From an uncultured Paracoccaceae bacterium (GTDB lineage: Bacteria > Pseudomonadota > Alphaproteobacteria > Rhodobacterales > Rhodobacteraceae), in NCBI GenBank assembly GCA_947502145.1, contig CANMYO010000004.1, positions 287,232 through 351,231 on the forward strand: a stretch of DNA of 64,000 nt. Direction: 5' to 3'. This document shows positions 35,021 to 45,498 of this stretch, piece by piece (positions within the stretch are counted from its first letter, which is position 1; each line of letters starts with the position of its first letter). The notes beneath the pieces are model-generated. The model had not been told where the DNA came from and searched no databases. It saw nothing but the letters and a program-made list of their open reading frames with translations. The position numbers were made by a program, and so were the translations under genes.

Positions 35021-37307
35021 TGTCACCCTGCGCTGCCGCAATCCAGCTCCACACGCGGTGCGGGGTAAACGGCATTTCGACTTCTTTGACGCCAGCATCC
35101 GACAATGCATCCAGCACGGCGTTGGTGATCGCGGCCAGGGCACCGACGGTGCCTGCCTCACCACAGCCTTTCATCCCCATGGGATTGTAAAGCGATGGTG
35201 TGCCGCGTGTGCTGAACTTGATCATGGGAACATCGTCCGCGCGCGGCATCCCATAGTCCATGAAACTTGCCGTGAGCAACTGCCCGTCCTCATCATAGAC
35301 GCAGCGTTCGGTCAGCGCCTGACCAATCCCCTGAACGACCCCGCCGTGTACCTGACCTTCAACAAGCATCGGATTGATAAGATTACCAAAATCATCCACC
35401 ACCGTGTAGCATTCAATCGTGACGACTCCGGTCTCTGGGTCGACCTCAACCTCTGTAACATGCGCACCGTTGGGAAAGGACCGGTTTTCCAATTTGATTG
35501 TCGCGGTATGATCCAGAAGGTCTGTGCGCCCGGCAGCACGGGCCATGTCAGCGACTTCCAGCATCGTCGGGGTCAGGTTTGAACCCGCAATGCGAAAAGT
35601 TTCATGATCAAAATCGACATCAGCGTCATTGACGCCTTCCTGTTCGGCCAGAAACGACGAAAAGGCCGCGACAATGACGTCTACGGTGGCCAGCGTCGCT
35701 GTATTTTGCACCGTGACAGAGCGTGACCCACCCGTGCCACCACCTTTGGGAATCTGCGCACTATCCCCCTGCACCACCGAGATCCGGTTGGCAGGTATCC
35801 CGGTCTGATCAGCAAGGAATTGCGCGAAAACCGTCTCATGCCCCTGCCCGTTTGACTGGGTGCCAACATAGATTGACGCGCCCTGATCGGTGAACTCAAC
35901 GCGCGCCGTCTCCTTGGGGGCCCCAAGAATACTTTCAATGTAATAGCACAGCCCAATGCCGCGCAGCTTGCCCTGTGCCTTTGCCTTGGCCTTGCGATCG
36001 GCAAAGCCCGACATGTCGGCGGATTGCTCTGCCGCGGCAAGCAGGTTGGCGAACTCGCCCACATCATAGGTGACATCCGTGGCGGTTTTATAAGGGAACT
36101 TGTCGGGGGCGATAAAGTTTCGCCGTCGTAGTTCCAGCGGGTCGATACCCAGATCCCGCGCAGCCTGATCCATGGCCCGTTCCAGCACGAAAATCGCCTC
36201 TGGCCGCCCGGCACCGCGATAGGCATCAACCGGAGTCGTATTGGTGTAAACGCCGCGCGTGCGCATGTAGGCGGCCTGCACGTCGTAGGTGCCCATTAGG
36301 ACCTTCGAGAACAGCTCGGTTTGGATCTGTTGCGCAAAACCGGAATTATAACACCCCATATTCGCAATACTATCAACGTAATACCCGGTGATCTTAAAGT
36401 CCTTGTCAAACGCCATCGTGACGTCAGAGATCAGATCGCGGCCCGCATTGTCCGTCAGCATCGCCTCCGTGCGCTCTGACATCCAATGCACAGGGCGCCC
36501 CAGGGTGCGCGCGGCATGGGCCACGGCAAACAGTTCCGCATAGTTGAACGATTTCATTCCAAAACCGCCGCCAACATCCGGGTTGGTGACCCGCACGGCA
36601 TCCTTTGCAATACCAAAGGCCTTGGCCAGGGCATCGCGCGGCCCCCAGACACCTTGACCGTTAACCGCGACGTGCAGGCGGTCTCCTTCCATTTCTGCAT
36701 AACATCCGCGCGGCTCCATCGCGTTGCAGATGACCCGGTTGTCCGGCACCTGCAAGCGCACGACATGGGCCGCGTCCTTGATGGCGGCCAGCGTTTCAGC
36801 CTCCTGTCCCATGCCCCAGTCAAAGGCTTCGTTGTCTTTTGCTTCGGGATGGATTTCTTCGCCGCCGGTCGCCAGCGCGACATGCGCGGGCAAATCGTCA
36901 ATCTCAAGCCAGACCGCCTCTGCCGCGTCCTTTGCGGCCGCCTTCGTCTCAGCCACGATTATTGCCACGGCTTCGCCCACATGGCGCACCCGGCCCTTGG
37001 CAAAGATCGGGCGCAAGGGACTGGCGCCTTCGCTGCCGTCGCGGTTTTTGACGGGCTTACCGCCAAAATGCAGCCGCACCCCCGCCGCCTCAAGATCCTC
37101 GACCGCATGGGCAAGAACGACACCCGGCATGTCGCGCACATCGCTCAGGTCAACCGGTGTCAGCACGCCATGCGCCACAGAGGACCGCACAAACACAGCA
37201 TGCAGCGCGCCATCGGGGGCAATATCATCAACATAGCGCCCCGCGCCGGTAAGGAACCGCAGGTCCTCGACCCGCTTGACTGACTGGCTCCGCCCGAACT
37301 TTTCCAT
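35007..37307 (-). CDS. Molybdopterin-binding CoxL-like (xanthine dehydrogenase family) large subunit
   Basis: A 766-residue large subunit of the molybdenum hydroxylase family. It has the N-terminal a/b-hammerhead ([13 protein letters not shown]) and molybdopterin-binding regions ([13 protein letters not shown] [27 protein letters not shown]). The active-site loop is AYRGAGR (about residues 355-361), the form II type rather than the AYRCSFR of true CO dehydrogenase. It therefore probably oxidises an aldehyde or heterocycle. Its FAD (CoxM) and iron-sulfur (CoxS) partner genes are not adjacent. ATG 37307 follows GGAGAATTGCAG. Confidence 0.9.
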   Translation of the reverse strand: MEKFGRSQSVKRVEDLRFLTGAGRYVDDIAPDGALHAVFVRSSVAHGVLTPVDLSDVRDMPGVVLAHAVEDLEAAGVRLHFGGKPVKNRDGSEGASPLRPIFAKGRVRHVGEAVAIIVAETKAAAKDAAEAVWLEIDDLPAHVALATGGEEIHPEAKDNEAFDWGMGQEAETLAAIKDAAHVVRLQVPDNRVICNAMEPRGCYAEMEGDRLHVAVNGQGVWGPRDALAKAFGIAKDAVRVTNPDVGGGFGMKSFNYAELFAVAHAARTLGRPVHWMSERTEAMLTDNAGRDLISDVTMAFDKDFKITGYYVDSIANMGCYNSGFAQQIQTELFSKVLMGTYDVQAAYMRTRGVYTNTTPVDAYRGAGRPEAIFVLERAMDQAARDLGIDPLELRRRNFIAPDKFPYKTATDVTYDVGEFANLLAAAEQSADMSGFADRKAKAKAQGKLRGIGLCYYIESILGAPKETARVEFTDQGASIYVGTQSNGQGHETVFAQFLADQTGIPANRISVVQGDSAQIPKGGGTGGSRSVTVQNTATLATVDVIVAAFSSFLAEQEGVNDADVDFDHETFRIAGSNLTPTMLEVADMARAAGRTDLLDHTATIKLENRSFPNGAHVTEVEVDPETGVVTIECYTVVDDFGNLINPMLVEGQVHGGVVQGIGQALTERCVYDEDGQLLTASFMDYGMPRADDVPMIKFSTRGTPSLYNPMGMKGCGEAGTVGALAAITNAVLDALSDAGVKEVEMPFTPHRVWSWIAAAQGDSAAA

Positions 37308-37518
37308 CTGCAATTCTCCACGATGTACAAAGTTGAATCTAACCGGCTCCCGGCGCATGTCCAGCGAGGTTTGCGCCCCGCACTTGCCAATGCGCGAGAA
37401 TGTCCAACATGGCCGGGATGACAACACGGTGCGGGACACACCAAGGGCCTGCGACCACACCTTTCCCTTCCTGCGCCCCTCGGTTATCTGGTGCACAAGC
37501 AGAAAAGAAAGCCGTGCC

Positions 37519-40500
37519 ATGCCGATGGAAAAGACATTTGACGCCCAGTCCCGCGAAGCCCAGATCTATGCTGATTGGGAAAACGCCGGCGCGTTTCGTG
37601 CGGGGGCCAATGCCCGCACCGATGCCGCAACCTATTGCATCATGTTGCCCCCGCCCAATGTCACCGGCCACCTGCATGTCGGCCACGCGTTTTCGCAGAC
37701 GCTGATGGACATCCTGATCCGTTGGAAACGGATGCAGGGGTTTGATACGCTCTGGCAACCGGGACTGGACCACGCGGGTATCGCGACGCAACTGATGGTC
37801 GAAAAAGATCTTGCTGCCCGCCAACAGCCCAAGCGCACCGAGATGGGCCGCGACACGTTCCTTGAAAAGGTCTGGGACTGGAAACAGGCCTCTGGCGGCG
37901 TCATCGAACAGCAGGCCCGGCGCATGGGCCATTCGATGGATTGGGAACGCTCTGCCTTCACCATGTCCGGCGCCGACAGCGCCCCGGTTGGCGAAAAACC
38001 CGGCAACTTCCATGACGCCGTGATCCGCGTCTTTGTCGATATGTACAATCAGGGCCTGATCTATCGCGGCAAACGACTGGTGAACTGGGACCCGCACTTT
38101 GAAACCGCGATTTCCGACCTTGAGGTCGAAAATATCGAGGTCGACGGCCACATGTGGCACTTCAAATACCCGCTCGCCGGGGGGGAAACCTACGAATACG
38201 TCGAGAAAGACGAAGACGGCAACGTCACCCTGCGCGAGACCCGCGATTACATTTCCATCGCCACGACCCGGCCTGAAACCATGCTGGGCGACGGGGCCGT
38301 GGCCGTGCACAAGGATGACGCACGCTACGCGCCCATCGTCGGCAAGCTCTGCGAAATTCCCGTTGGCCCCAGGGCACAGCGTCGCCTGATCCCGATCATC
38401 ACCGACCCCTACCCCGACATGAACTTCGGCTCGGGTGCTGTGAAAATCACCGGCGCGCATGACTTCAACGACTACGAAGTTGCCAAGCGCAACAACATCC
38501 CGATGTACAACCTGATGGACACCAAGGGCGCAATGCGCGCCGACGGCAAGCCCTACGTGGAAGAGGCCGCCACCGCGCAGGCCATTGCAAATGGCGAACA
38601 CGACTTTGACGAGGCAATGATCGCCGCGATGAACCTCGTCCCAGAAGCCTACCGCGGGTTAGACCGGTTCGCGGCCCGCAAGGCCGTGGTTGCCGACATC
38701 ACCGCCGAGGGCAACGCCGTGATGATCGAAAACCCCGAAAGCCGGTCTGAAGCCCGGCCTACGGAAGGCGGCGAAGATGTAGGCCGGGCTTCAGACCGGC
38801 ACATCCCCGACATGATCCCTTACGTCGAAGCCAAGAAAATCATGCAGCCCTTCGGCGACCGCTCCAAGGTGGTCATCGAGCCGATGCTGACCGACCAATG
38901 GTTCGTCGACACCGCCAAAATCGTCGGCCCCGCGCTGGACGCGGTGAAAAACGGCGAGGTCAAGATCATGCCGGAGTCAGGCGAAAAGGTCTTCTACCAC
39001 TGGCTGGAAAACATCGAACCCTGGTGCATCTCGCGCCAACTCTGGTGGGGCCACCAGATCCCGGTTTGGTATGGGCCGGGAATTAAGGATGCTGTTTCCG
39101 AGGACGGGACCATAAAAGGCATCGTTTTCACACACGATGATCCGGTTATCATTTGTGCTCCGAACTTCTCCGAGGCAGCGCAGAAGTACGCCAACTGGAA
39201 AAATGGCCGTGGCGGTGCGGGCGCTGATATGGGTGTCTCCGAAGGGCAGCACATTGAAGGTCAACCGCGTCAAGCCTTTGACGACAATGGATGTCAGGTG
39301 CTCTACCGCGACCCCGACGTCCTCGACACATGGTTCTCCTCCGGCCTCTGGCCCTTTGGCACCCTCGGCTGGCCCGAAGACACGCCCGAACTGCAAAAAT
39401 ACTTCCCCGGCGACGTCCTCATCACCGGGCAGGACATCCTGTTCTTCTGGGTTGCCCGGATGATGATGATGTCCCAGGCGGTTCTGGACGAAAACCCCTT
39501 CCACACCGTCTACCTGCACCAGCTGGTCCGCGACGCCAAGGGCCAGAAGATGTCCAAGACCACCGGCAACGTCATCGACCCGCTGGATATGATCGACCAA
39601 TACGGTGCCGACGCTCTGCGCTTTTCAAATGCACAAATGGCCGCCCTTGGTGGGGTGTTGAAGATTTCCGAAGACCGGATCAAAGGTTTTCGCAACTTTG
39701 GCACCAAACTGTGGAATGCCTGCCGCTTTGCAGAGATGAACGGCGTATTCGTTAATCCTAACAAAGTTAACACTTCGATGCGCACGGGTTGTGCATGGGA
39801 TGTTGCCGCTTTGCAGACTGTGAACGCATGGATAATCGGTGAGACCGCAAGGGTAAGGGAAACCGTTGATACCGCCCTCACCGAATATCGGTTCAATGAT
39901 GCCGCAAATGCGCTCTACGCCTTTGTCTGGGGCAAGGTCTGCGATTGGTATGTTGAACTGTCCAAACCCCTGCTGATGGATGGCACAGAGGCAGAAAAGG
40001 ATGAAACACAACGGGTTATGGCCTGGGTGCTTGACCAATGTGTGATCCTGCTGCACCCGATCATGCCCTTCATCACAGAAGAGCTGTGGTCGATTATGGG
40101 TGACCGGGACAAGCCGCTGATCCACACCGACTGGCCCACATATGAAGCCGCCGATCTGGTTAACGCCGCGGCGGATCGAGAGATGAACTGGGTCATTTCG
40201 CTGATCGAAGGCATCCGTTCGGCCCGCGCCCAAATGAACGTCCCCGCCGGCCTCAAGATCCCCGTGGTGCAGACCGACAGCGACGCCAGTTCCGATACCG
40301 CGCTGCACAACAATCTTGCGATGATTCAGAAGCTTGCGCGCGTTGTCAGCATCACCAAACAGGATACCGCGCCCAAAGGGTCGATCACTGTTGCCACGGC
40401 GGGCGCGACCTTTGCCCTGCCCCTGGCCGACATCATTGACGTGGACGCGGAAAAAGAACGCCTTTCCAAAGCGTTGGGAAAAATCGAAAAGGAAATTGGC

Positions 40501-40647
40501 GGCTTGAACGGACGATTGAAAAACCCCAAATTCGTCGCCTCCGCCCCGGCCGAGGTTGTCGCCGAAGCCAAGGAAAACCTCGCCCTGCGATCTGACGAAG
40601 CGGCACAGCTACAGGCCGCATTGGATCGCCTGAACGAGATCGACTAA
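37519..40647 (+). CDS. valS: Valine-tRNA ligase with palindromic insertion
   Basis: A 1042-residue class I synthetase. The HIGH motif is in GHLHVGH (about residues 50-56), KMSKT in [10 protein letters not shown] (about 677), and the coiled-coil tRNA arm is at the C-terminus ([18 protein letters not shown]). The editing domain lies between. It is larger than the usual 880-1000 residues because of two insertions in the CP1 region: about 20 residues (about 408-427) encoded by an inverted repeat, and a variable 60-70 residue segment (about 522-590) before [21 protein letters not shown] 37519 follows AAGAAAG. The gene is essential, so the insertions are evidently tolerated. Confidence 0.95.
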   Translation: MPMEKTFDAQSREAQIYADWENAGAFRAGANARTDAATYCIMLPPPNVTGHLHVGHAFSQTLMDILIRWKRMQGFDTLWQPGLDHAGIATQLMVEKDLAARQQPKRTEMGRDTFLEKVWDWKQASGGVIEQQARRMGHSMDWERSAFTMSGADSAPVGEKPGNFHDAVIRVFVDMYNQGLIYRGKRLVNWDPHFETAISDLEVENIEVDGHMWHFKYPLAGGETYEYVEKDEDGNVTLRETRDYISIATTRPETMLGDGAVAVHKDDARYAPIVGKLCEIPVGPRAQRRLIPIITDPYPDMNFGSGAVKITGAHDFNDYEVAKRNNIPMYNLMDTKGAMRADGKPYVEEAATAQAIANGEHDFDEAMIAAMNLVPEAYRGLDRFAARKAVVADITAEGNAVMIENPESRSEARPTEGGEDVGRASDRHIPDMIPYVEAKKIMQPFGDRSKVVIEPMLTDQWFVDTAKIVGPALDAVKNGEVKIMPESGEKVFYHWLENIEPWCISRQLWWGHQIPVWYGPGIKDAVSEDGTIKGIVFTHDDPVIICAPNFSEAAQKYANWKNGRGGAGADMGVSEGQHIEGQPRQAFDDNGCQVLYRDPDVLDTWFSSGLWPFGTLGWPEDTPELQKYFPGDVLITGQDILFFWVARMMMMSQAVLDENPFHTVYLHQLVRDAKGQKMSKTTGNVIDPLDMIDQYGADALRFSNAQMAALGGVLKISEDRIKGFRNFGTKLWNACRFAEMNGVFVNPNKVNTSMRTGCAWDVAALQTVNAWIIGETARVRETVDTALTEYRFNDAANALYAFVWGKVCDWYVELSKPLLMDGTEAEKDETQRVMAWVLDQCVILLHPIMPFITEELWSIMGDRDKPLIHTDWPTYEAADLVNAAADREMNWVISLIEGIRSARAQMNVPAGLKIPVVQTDSDASSDTALHNNLAMIQKLARVVSITKQDTAPKGSITVATAGATFALPLADIIDVDAEKERLSKALGKIEKEIGGLNGRLKNPKFVASAPAEVVAEAKENLALRSDEAAQLQAALDRLNEID
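38741..38800. repeat. 22-bp perfect inverted repeat inside valS
   Basis: The arm at 38741-38762 is the exact reverse complement of 38779-38800 (22 bp each, GC-rich), with a 16-base spacer at 38763-38778. It is in frame and encodes [20 protein letters not shown]. It looks like an intergenic palindromic (REP-like) element that entered the coding sequence, comparable in kind to Rickettsia palindromic elements. No second copy is seen in this window. Confidence 0.85.
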
Positions 40648-40720
40648 CCGCAGTCTATGGACCATGGGGGCACTGCATTCTGGCCTCCTTGTGATCTCAG
40701 ATTGTGACGGCGCGCCCCGC

Positions 40721-40749
40721 CTCCGCACCCGCATGTCGCCGGTGCGGAG
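40721..40749. other. Hairpin and repeated TTGGTTAAC in the valS-aminotransferase gap
   Basis: CTCCGCACC (40721-40729) pairs with GGTGCGGAG (40741-40749) around an 11-base loop. TTGGTTAAC occurs as a direct repeat at 40760-40768 and 40798-40806. No T-run follows, so this is not a standard intrinsic terminator. The 240 bp gap otherwise shows no gene. Confidence 0.4.
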
Positions 40750-40887
40750 CACCGCCAATTTGGTTAACTCACTGGCGGTTCGCGGCCCAAGCGCGGCTTG
40801 GTTAACGGTCTCGCATCGCGCGCAAACGCCACATTTTCTTAATACGCCGCATTGCAAGCGTCGCAATTGCCGCCCAATCTGTGGCCC

Positions 40888-42009
40888 ATGCAAGATGATC
40901 CACGCCTCACCCCGCTCGCCGCTGCGCTGCCCGCGACAGTGCCCTTTGTGGGCCCCGAAGCACAGGAACGCGCACGAAATCAACTCTTTAGGGCCCGTCT
41001 GGGCGCCAATGAATCCGGCTTTGGCCCCTCTCCGCAAGCGATCCGCGCCATGCAGGATGCCGCCGCGGAGGTCTGGAAATATGGCGATCCGGGATCATAC
41101 GACCTGCAAGAGGCGTTATCTGCCCATCACCAGATTCCCGCCGCCAACATCATGGTTGGCGAAGGTATCGACAGCCTGCTTGGCCTGCTCGTTAGGCTGT
41201 TGATATCTAAAGGAGATAACGTCGTGACCTCGGCCGGCGCCTATCCCACATTCAACTATCACGTTACTGGATTTGGCGGCACCATTCACACCGTTCCCTA
41301 TGCCGGGGACTACGAAGACCCTGACCGCCTTATCGCAAAAGCAAAGGACGTTGGTGCAAAACTCATCTACATGTCCAACCCCGACAATCCCATGGGCAGC
41401 GCGCATAGCGCTGAAACCATGGCCCGGATGATCGCTGCGGTCCCAGAAGGCGCACTTCTGATTCTGGACGAGGCCTATCTGGAACTTGCCCCGGACGGCA
41501 CAACACCTGCAGTTTCTCCGGACGACCCGCGCGTGATCAGAATGCGCACCTTTTCAAAAGGTTACGGTCTAGCAGGTGCGCGGGTCGGTTACGCCATTGG
41601 GGCAAAACCGTTGATGTCAGCCTTCAACAAGGTCCGCAATCACTTTGGCCTGTCGCGCCTCTCGCAAGCTGGGGCCCTGGCGGCCCTTGCTGATCAGGAA
41701 TGGCTGCAATCCGTTCAATCAAGCGTTGCGTCATGTCGCGATCACATTGGCAAGATTGCATTGGCACACGGATTGACACCGCTCACCTCGGCCACGAATT
41801 TTGTCACCATCGACTGCGCCAAAGACGGGGCCTTTGCCAGATCTGTTTTGTCAAATCTGATTGCACAGGGCATTTTCGTTCGCATGCCTTTCGTTGCGCC
41901 ACAGGACCGCTGCATCCGGGTTGGGTGCGCTCCGCAACGCGAGATCGACGCATTTGCCGAGGCTTTGCCAGCAGCGCTCAATGCAGCCAATAACGCGACA
42001 ATAACTTAA
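40888..42009 (+). CDS. PLP-dependent aminotransferase (HisC-like class I/II)
   Basis: A 373-residue fold-type I aminotransferase resembling histidinol-phosphate aminotransferases. It has LGANESGFGPSPQAI at the substrate end, YMSNPDNPMG, ILDEAYLEL with the cofactor Asp, and TFSKGYGLAGARVGY with the predicted Schiff-base Lys. A second HisC-like copy separate from his genes commonly has another amino acid substrate, so the histidine role is not assigned. ATG 40888 is chosen; an upstream TTG-type extension to 40852 is possible. Confidence 0.87.
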   Translation: MQDDPRLTPLAAALPATVPFVGPEAQERARNQLFRARLGANESGFGPSPQAIRAMQDAAAEVWKYGDPGSYDLQEALSAHHQIPAANIMVGEGIDSLLGLLVRLLISKGDNVVTSAGAYPTFNYHVTGFGGTIHTVPYAGDYEDPDRLIAKAKDVGAKLIYMSNPDNPMGSAHSAETMARMIAAVPEGALLILDEAYLELAPDGTTPAVSPDDPRVIRMRTFSKGYGLAGARVGYAIGAKPLMSAFNKVRNHFGLSRLSQAGALAALADQEWLQSVQSSVASCRDHIGKIALAHGLTPLTSATNFVTIDCAKDGAFARSVLSNLIAQGIFVRMPFVAPQDRCIRVGCAPQREIDAFAEALPAALNAANNATIT

Positions 42010-42059
42010 GGTGAAAATTTGCAGGTTCGGGCTATGATCCAATAATCGGAGGCATGCAT

Positions 42060-42233
42060 ATGCACGACAACAGATATCCGCGGCGGGTGGAAAACTACAC
42101 CAACGCATTTCTTGGCTGCGTTGCGGTCATCCTATTCATGGGGTTCTGGGTGATCGGCGCACTATTCGGATTCCTGTGGGTCATTCTCTCCGCGATGGTC
42201 ATTGACTTGTGTATCAGGCGATTCAAGCGCTGA
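42060..42233 (+). CDS. Small membrane protein, 57 residues
   Basis: ATG 42060 is preceded by GGAGG at 8 nt, a strong ribosome binding site. The translation begins MHDNRYPRRVENYTNAFLGC, has one long hydrophobic stretch (VAVILFMGFWVIGALFGFLWVILSAMVI) that can form a hairpin or two short helices, and ends in a basic IRRFKR. Sits between the aminotransferase and the phosphatase genes. No family recognised. Confidence 0.75.
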   Translation: MHDNRYPRRVENYTNAFLGCVAVILFMGFWVIGALFGFLWVILSAMVIDLCIRRFKR

Positions 42234-42323
42234 CCCAAGCTGGCAAGAGGCATTGCCAAACTTGCCCTGCGCCCCCATTTGCGCATAGATCAACACTCAA
42301 CCCGCCAGACCAAAAGGCCCCGG

Positions 42324-43010
42324 ATGCTGCGCAATTTTGTCGATGATTTCAGACGGCGCAAAAAGGCAAGGCGCGAAGGATATGGCCGTGACATCACGGA
42401 CCCCAATGAGCGGCGGCGATCGCGACGCTATCTGAACTACGCCGACCACGGTATTTTGCGCAGGTTCTGGACGAACTTTGGTGAGGTCGCACCAGGGGTT
42501 TTTCGTTCAAATCATCCACCACATGGCCGGCTTGCCGCGTATAAATCAAAAGGGATCAAGGCGATCCTGAACCTGCGCGGCACTGCGCAGCGCGCGCCAT
42601 ATCTTTTCGAGGTTGAAAGTTGCGCGGCCCTTGGGTTGACGTTAGTCAGCGTGTCATTGACCGCACGCAAGGCTGCGCCTCGCGAAGATCTCTTGGCGCT
42701 GTTTGATCATTTCGACACCATTCCGCGCCCCTTCCTGATGCATTGTAAATCAGGCGCTGACCGCGCAGGGCTGGCGTCTGCGCTTTATGTACTGGACAAC
42801 GGAGGGTCGGTTGCGGACGCGAGGCGGCAGCTTTCTCTGCGTTATCTACACCTGCGCTTCACGCGTACCGGGATTCAGGACCACATGCTCGATCTGTTTC
42901 AAGACCGGCAATCCACCGGTCCAATTTCGATCCGTGATTGGATCAGGACCGAATATGACCCCGAGGTTTTGTCTGCAAGCTTTGCGCGCAAGCGGTTCTT
43001 ACCGGTATGA
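42324..43010 (+). CDS. Dual-specificity/tyrosine-phosphatase-like protein
   Basis: A 228-residue protein with the cysteine phosphatase signature HCKSGADRAG (residues 140-149, nucleophile Cys141, Arg147). The N-terminus is highly basic (about residues 1-45), with RRRKKARREG. It is unlikely to be exported, and the basic region may bind membrane or nucleic acid. Its stop overlaps the ABC exporter start (ATGA), so a joint function, for example in envelope polysaccharide or lipid export, is plausible but unproven. ATG 42324 follows AAAAGG. Confidence 0.85.
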   Translation: MLRNFVDDFRRRKKARREGYGRDITDPNERRRSRRYLNYADHGILRRFWTNFGEVAPGVFRSNHPPHGRLAAYKSKGIKAILNLRGTAQRAPYLFEVESCAALGLTLVSVSLTARKAAPREDLLALFDHFDTIPRPFLMHCKSGADRAGLASALYVLDNGGSVADARRQLSLRYLHLRFTRTGIQDHMLDLFQDRQSTGPISIRDWIRTEYDPEVLSASFARKRFLPV

Positions 43011-44758
43011 ACGAACGTTTTGTGCCCCTGTCCCGCTGGCTTTGGACCGAATGCCTGCGTCCTCATCGCAAGACCCTGCTGGGCGCGATCCTGTTGATGA
43101 TGATCGAAGGATCAATGCTGGGTGTGCTGTCGCGCATGATTCAGCCGATGTTCGACACTGTATTCTTACAGGGTGATCAAGCCGCTCTTTGGTGGGTTGG
43201 GCTTGGAATACTTACCATATTCTGCGTGCGGGCGGTGAGCTCTGCAGGGCAGCGGGTCCTGATGACAAAGGTTAGTCAACGCACGGCAGCAGGCATGCGA
43301 AGTCAATTGCTCCGCCACATCATCCGGCTCGATTCAAGCTACCATCAGGCCAACCCGCCAGGTGCCTTGATTGAGCGGGTGCAGGGTGACGTCACCATCA
43401 TCAACCAAGTCTGGGCGCAGCTCGTGACGGCGGTCGGGCGCGATCTGATCGCCGTTGTCGTCCTGTTTTCTGTCGCACTTTCCGTTGACTGGCGCTGGAC
43501 TGCGGTCGCGTTGGTTGGCGTGCCGTTCCTTGTCATGCCATCGATGATTGCACAGTCCTATGTGCGGCGCCGGTCATCACATGCGCGCGAATTGGCGGGC
43601 CGCATGTCGACGCGCCTTGATGAAGTCTTTCACGGAATAAACCCGATCAAATTGAACGCGCTTGAGCGTTATCAGACAGAACGATATGACCATTTGACCG
43701 ACCAACGTGTCAGATCCGAGGTTAAGGCAGCCACGGGTCAGGCATTGGTCCCTGCCCTTGTGGATATCATGACCGGTGTCGGATTTCTGGGGGTGATGGT
43801 CTACGGTGGTGGTGAGATTATCGCCGGCGAAAAAACCGTCGGCCAGTTCATGTCGTTTTTTACCGCGATGAGCCTTGCCTTTGAGCCGCTCCGACGCCTT
43901 GGCCTAATGAGTGGCCAGTGGCAAATCGCAGCTGCCAGTATGTTGCGGGTACGGGCGGTCTTGGCGGAGACACCGAAATTGACATCGCCCGCCACCGCGA
44001 GACCTGCACCGATAGATGCACCCGAGATTGCGCTAAAGGATGTCGTGCTTAGCTACGGAGATTTGCCGGTCTTGAATGGTGCCACATTCACTGCACCCGC
44101 CGGAAAAATGACAGCCTTGGTGGGCGCGTCCGGTGCCGGGAAATCTACCGTATTTAACGTGCTGACCCGGCTTATCGACCCGACCGCCGGTAAGGTCACG
44201 ATTGATGGCATCGCCACACGTGATCTTGAACTTGGGGCATTGCGTGGTCTGTTTTCCGTGGTTACCCAGGATGCGGCATTGTTTGATGAGACTCTGCGCG
44301 AGAATATCCTGCTTGGCCGCACGGATGTGAGCGATGCCCGGCTCGCGCAGGTGTTGGACGCGGCCAATGTATCAGACTTTTTGGGTCAGCTGGACCATGG
44401 GTTGGAAAGCGCCTGTGGCCCGCGCGGATCTGCCCTGTCAGGCGGGCAAAGGCAGCGGGTCGCGATCGCCAGAGCGTTGCTGCGGGACACACCGATCTTG
44501 CTGCTCGATGAGGCGACCAGCGCGCTTGATACCAAATCCGAAATGTTGGTTCAGACCGCGCTTGAAAAACTTTCATCCGGCCGCACGACGCTCGTGATCG
44601 CGCATCGCCTGTCCACAATCCGAAACGCGGACCAGATCGTCGTGATGGATCAGGGCCGGGTCGTCGATACCGGCACACATGATACGCTCATGCAGCGCGG
44701 TGGTATCTATGCCGACCTGCATCGCCTTCAATTCGCAAAAGAGGCCCACAATGACTAG
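43007..44758 (+). CDS. ABC exporter, fused permease and ATPase (MsbA-like)
   Basis: A 583-residue half-transporter with six membrane segments (about residues 1-310) and an ATPase domain (about 335-580). Walker A is VGASGAGKST, signature ALSGGQRQRVAIARA, Walker B PILLLDEATSALD and the H-loop VIAHRLST. It resembles MsbA and lipid/oligosaccharide exporters of roseobacters. It is translated with the phosphatase (ATGA) and overlaps ygfZ by 8 bp. The substrate is unknown; a lipid-linked envelope component is likely by homology. Confidence 0.92.
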   Translation: MNERFVPLSRWLWTECLRPHRKTLLGAILLMMIEGSMLGVLSRMIQPMFDTVFLQGDQAALWWVGLGILTIFCVRAVSSAGQRVLMTKVSQRTAAGMRSQLLRHIIRLDSSYHQANPPGALIERVQGDVTIINQVWAQLVTAVGRDLIAVVVLFSVALSVDWRWTAVALVGVPFLVMPSMIAQSYVRRRSSHARELAGRMSTRLDEVFHGINPIKLNALERYQTERYDHLTDQRVRSEVKAATGQALVPALVDIMTGVGFLGVMVYGGGEIIAGEKTVGQFMSFFTAMSLAFEPLRRLGLMSGQWQIAAASMLRVRAVLAETPKLTSPATARPAPIDAPEIALKDVVLSYGDLPVLNGATFTAPAGKMTALVGASGAGKSTVFNVLTRLIDPTAGKVTIDGIATRDLELGALRGLFSVVTQDAALFDETLRENILLGRTDVSDARLAQVLDAANVSDFLGQLDHGLESACGPRGSALSGGQRQRVAIARALLRDTPILLLDEATSALDTKSEMLVQTALEKLSSGRTTLVIAHRLSTIRNADQIVVMDQGRVVDTGTHDTLMQRGGIYADLHRLQFAKEAHND

Positions 44759-45479
44759 TCGCACAGTTTTGTCGATTACAGGCGCTGACCGGATCGAATT
44801 TTTGCAAGGGCTCGTCACGAATGACGTGACCAAAGGAGAAATCATCTACACCGCATTGCTTACTCCGCAGGGCAAATACATCGCGGATTTCTTTGTGGTC
44901 CCTCAACCCGATCAACTGTTGATTGACGTTGCCGACAGCATTGCCCCAACATTGGTACAGCGCTTGTCAATGTACCGCTTACGGGCGGACGTCAGCATCA
45001 CGAAAACCCCGCTCATTGTGTCGCGAGGAACGGGCGCGCGCCCCGAAGGTGCCTTGCCTGATCCGCGCGACGACGCATTGGGCTGGCGCAGCTACGGTGC
45101 CGTTGATCAATCAGACGATACGGATTGGGACGCTGTGCGCGTTGCGCATTTGATCCCCGAAACCGGCGCCGAGCTTTTGCCGGACACCTACATTCTGGAA
45201 GCCGGGTTCGAAAGATTGAACGGTGTCGATTTTCGCAAAGGGTGTTACGTCGGGCAGGAAATCGTCGCACGCATGAAACACAAAACGACTTTGAAAAAGG
45301 GGCTCGCGCGGGTTCATATCAAGGGGGCTGCAGCGGCAGGGGACGCAATCACGTCAAACGGCAAACCGGCCGGCACGTTGCATACCGTGCATGGCGATCA
45401 TGGGATTGCCTATTTGCGCTTTGATCGCGCAACAAACATGGAAACGGCGAACGGGGCCAGCCTGCAACGTGCAGACTGA
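44751..45479 (+). CDS. ygfZ: Folate-binding YgfZ/GcvT-family protein
   Basis: A 242-residue protein with the YgfZ signature KGCYVGQEIVARMKH (about residues 162-176), which includes the essential Cys, and N-terminal ADRIEFLQGLVTNDV. YgfZ supports iron-sulfur cluster enzymes such as MiaB with tetrahydrofolate. The start ATG 44751 lies inside the end of the ABC exporter gene (8 bp overlap), so it is expressed with the operon. It ends 19 bp before the convergent efp. Confidence 0.92.
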   Translation: MTSRTVLSITGADRIEFLQGLVTNDVTKGEIIYTALLTPQGKYIADFFVVPQPDQLLIDVADSIAPTLVQRLSMYRLRADVSITKTPLIVSRGTGARPEGALPDPRDDALGWRSYGAVDQSDDTDWDAVRVAHLIPETGAELLPDTYILEAGFERLNGVDFRKGCYVGQEIVARMKHKTTLKKGLARVHIKGAAAAGDAITSNGKPAGTLHTVHGDHGIAYLRFDRATNMETANGASLQRAD

Positions 45480-45498
45480 TCCCGGAACCACATGAGAC

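Noticed and set aside
37339..38601. Long open frame antisense to valS
   Set aside because: It lacks a family match and overlaps a clear synthetase in the other strand; it arises from GC-rich codon use.
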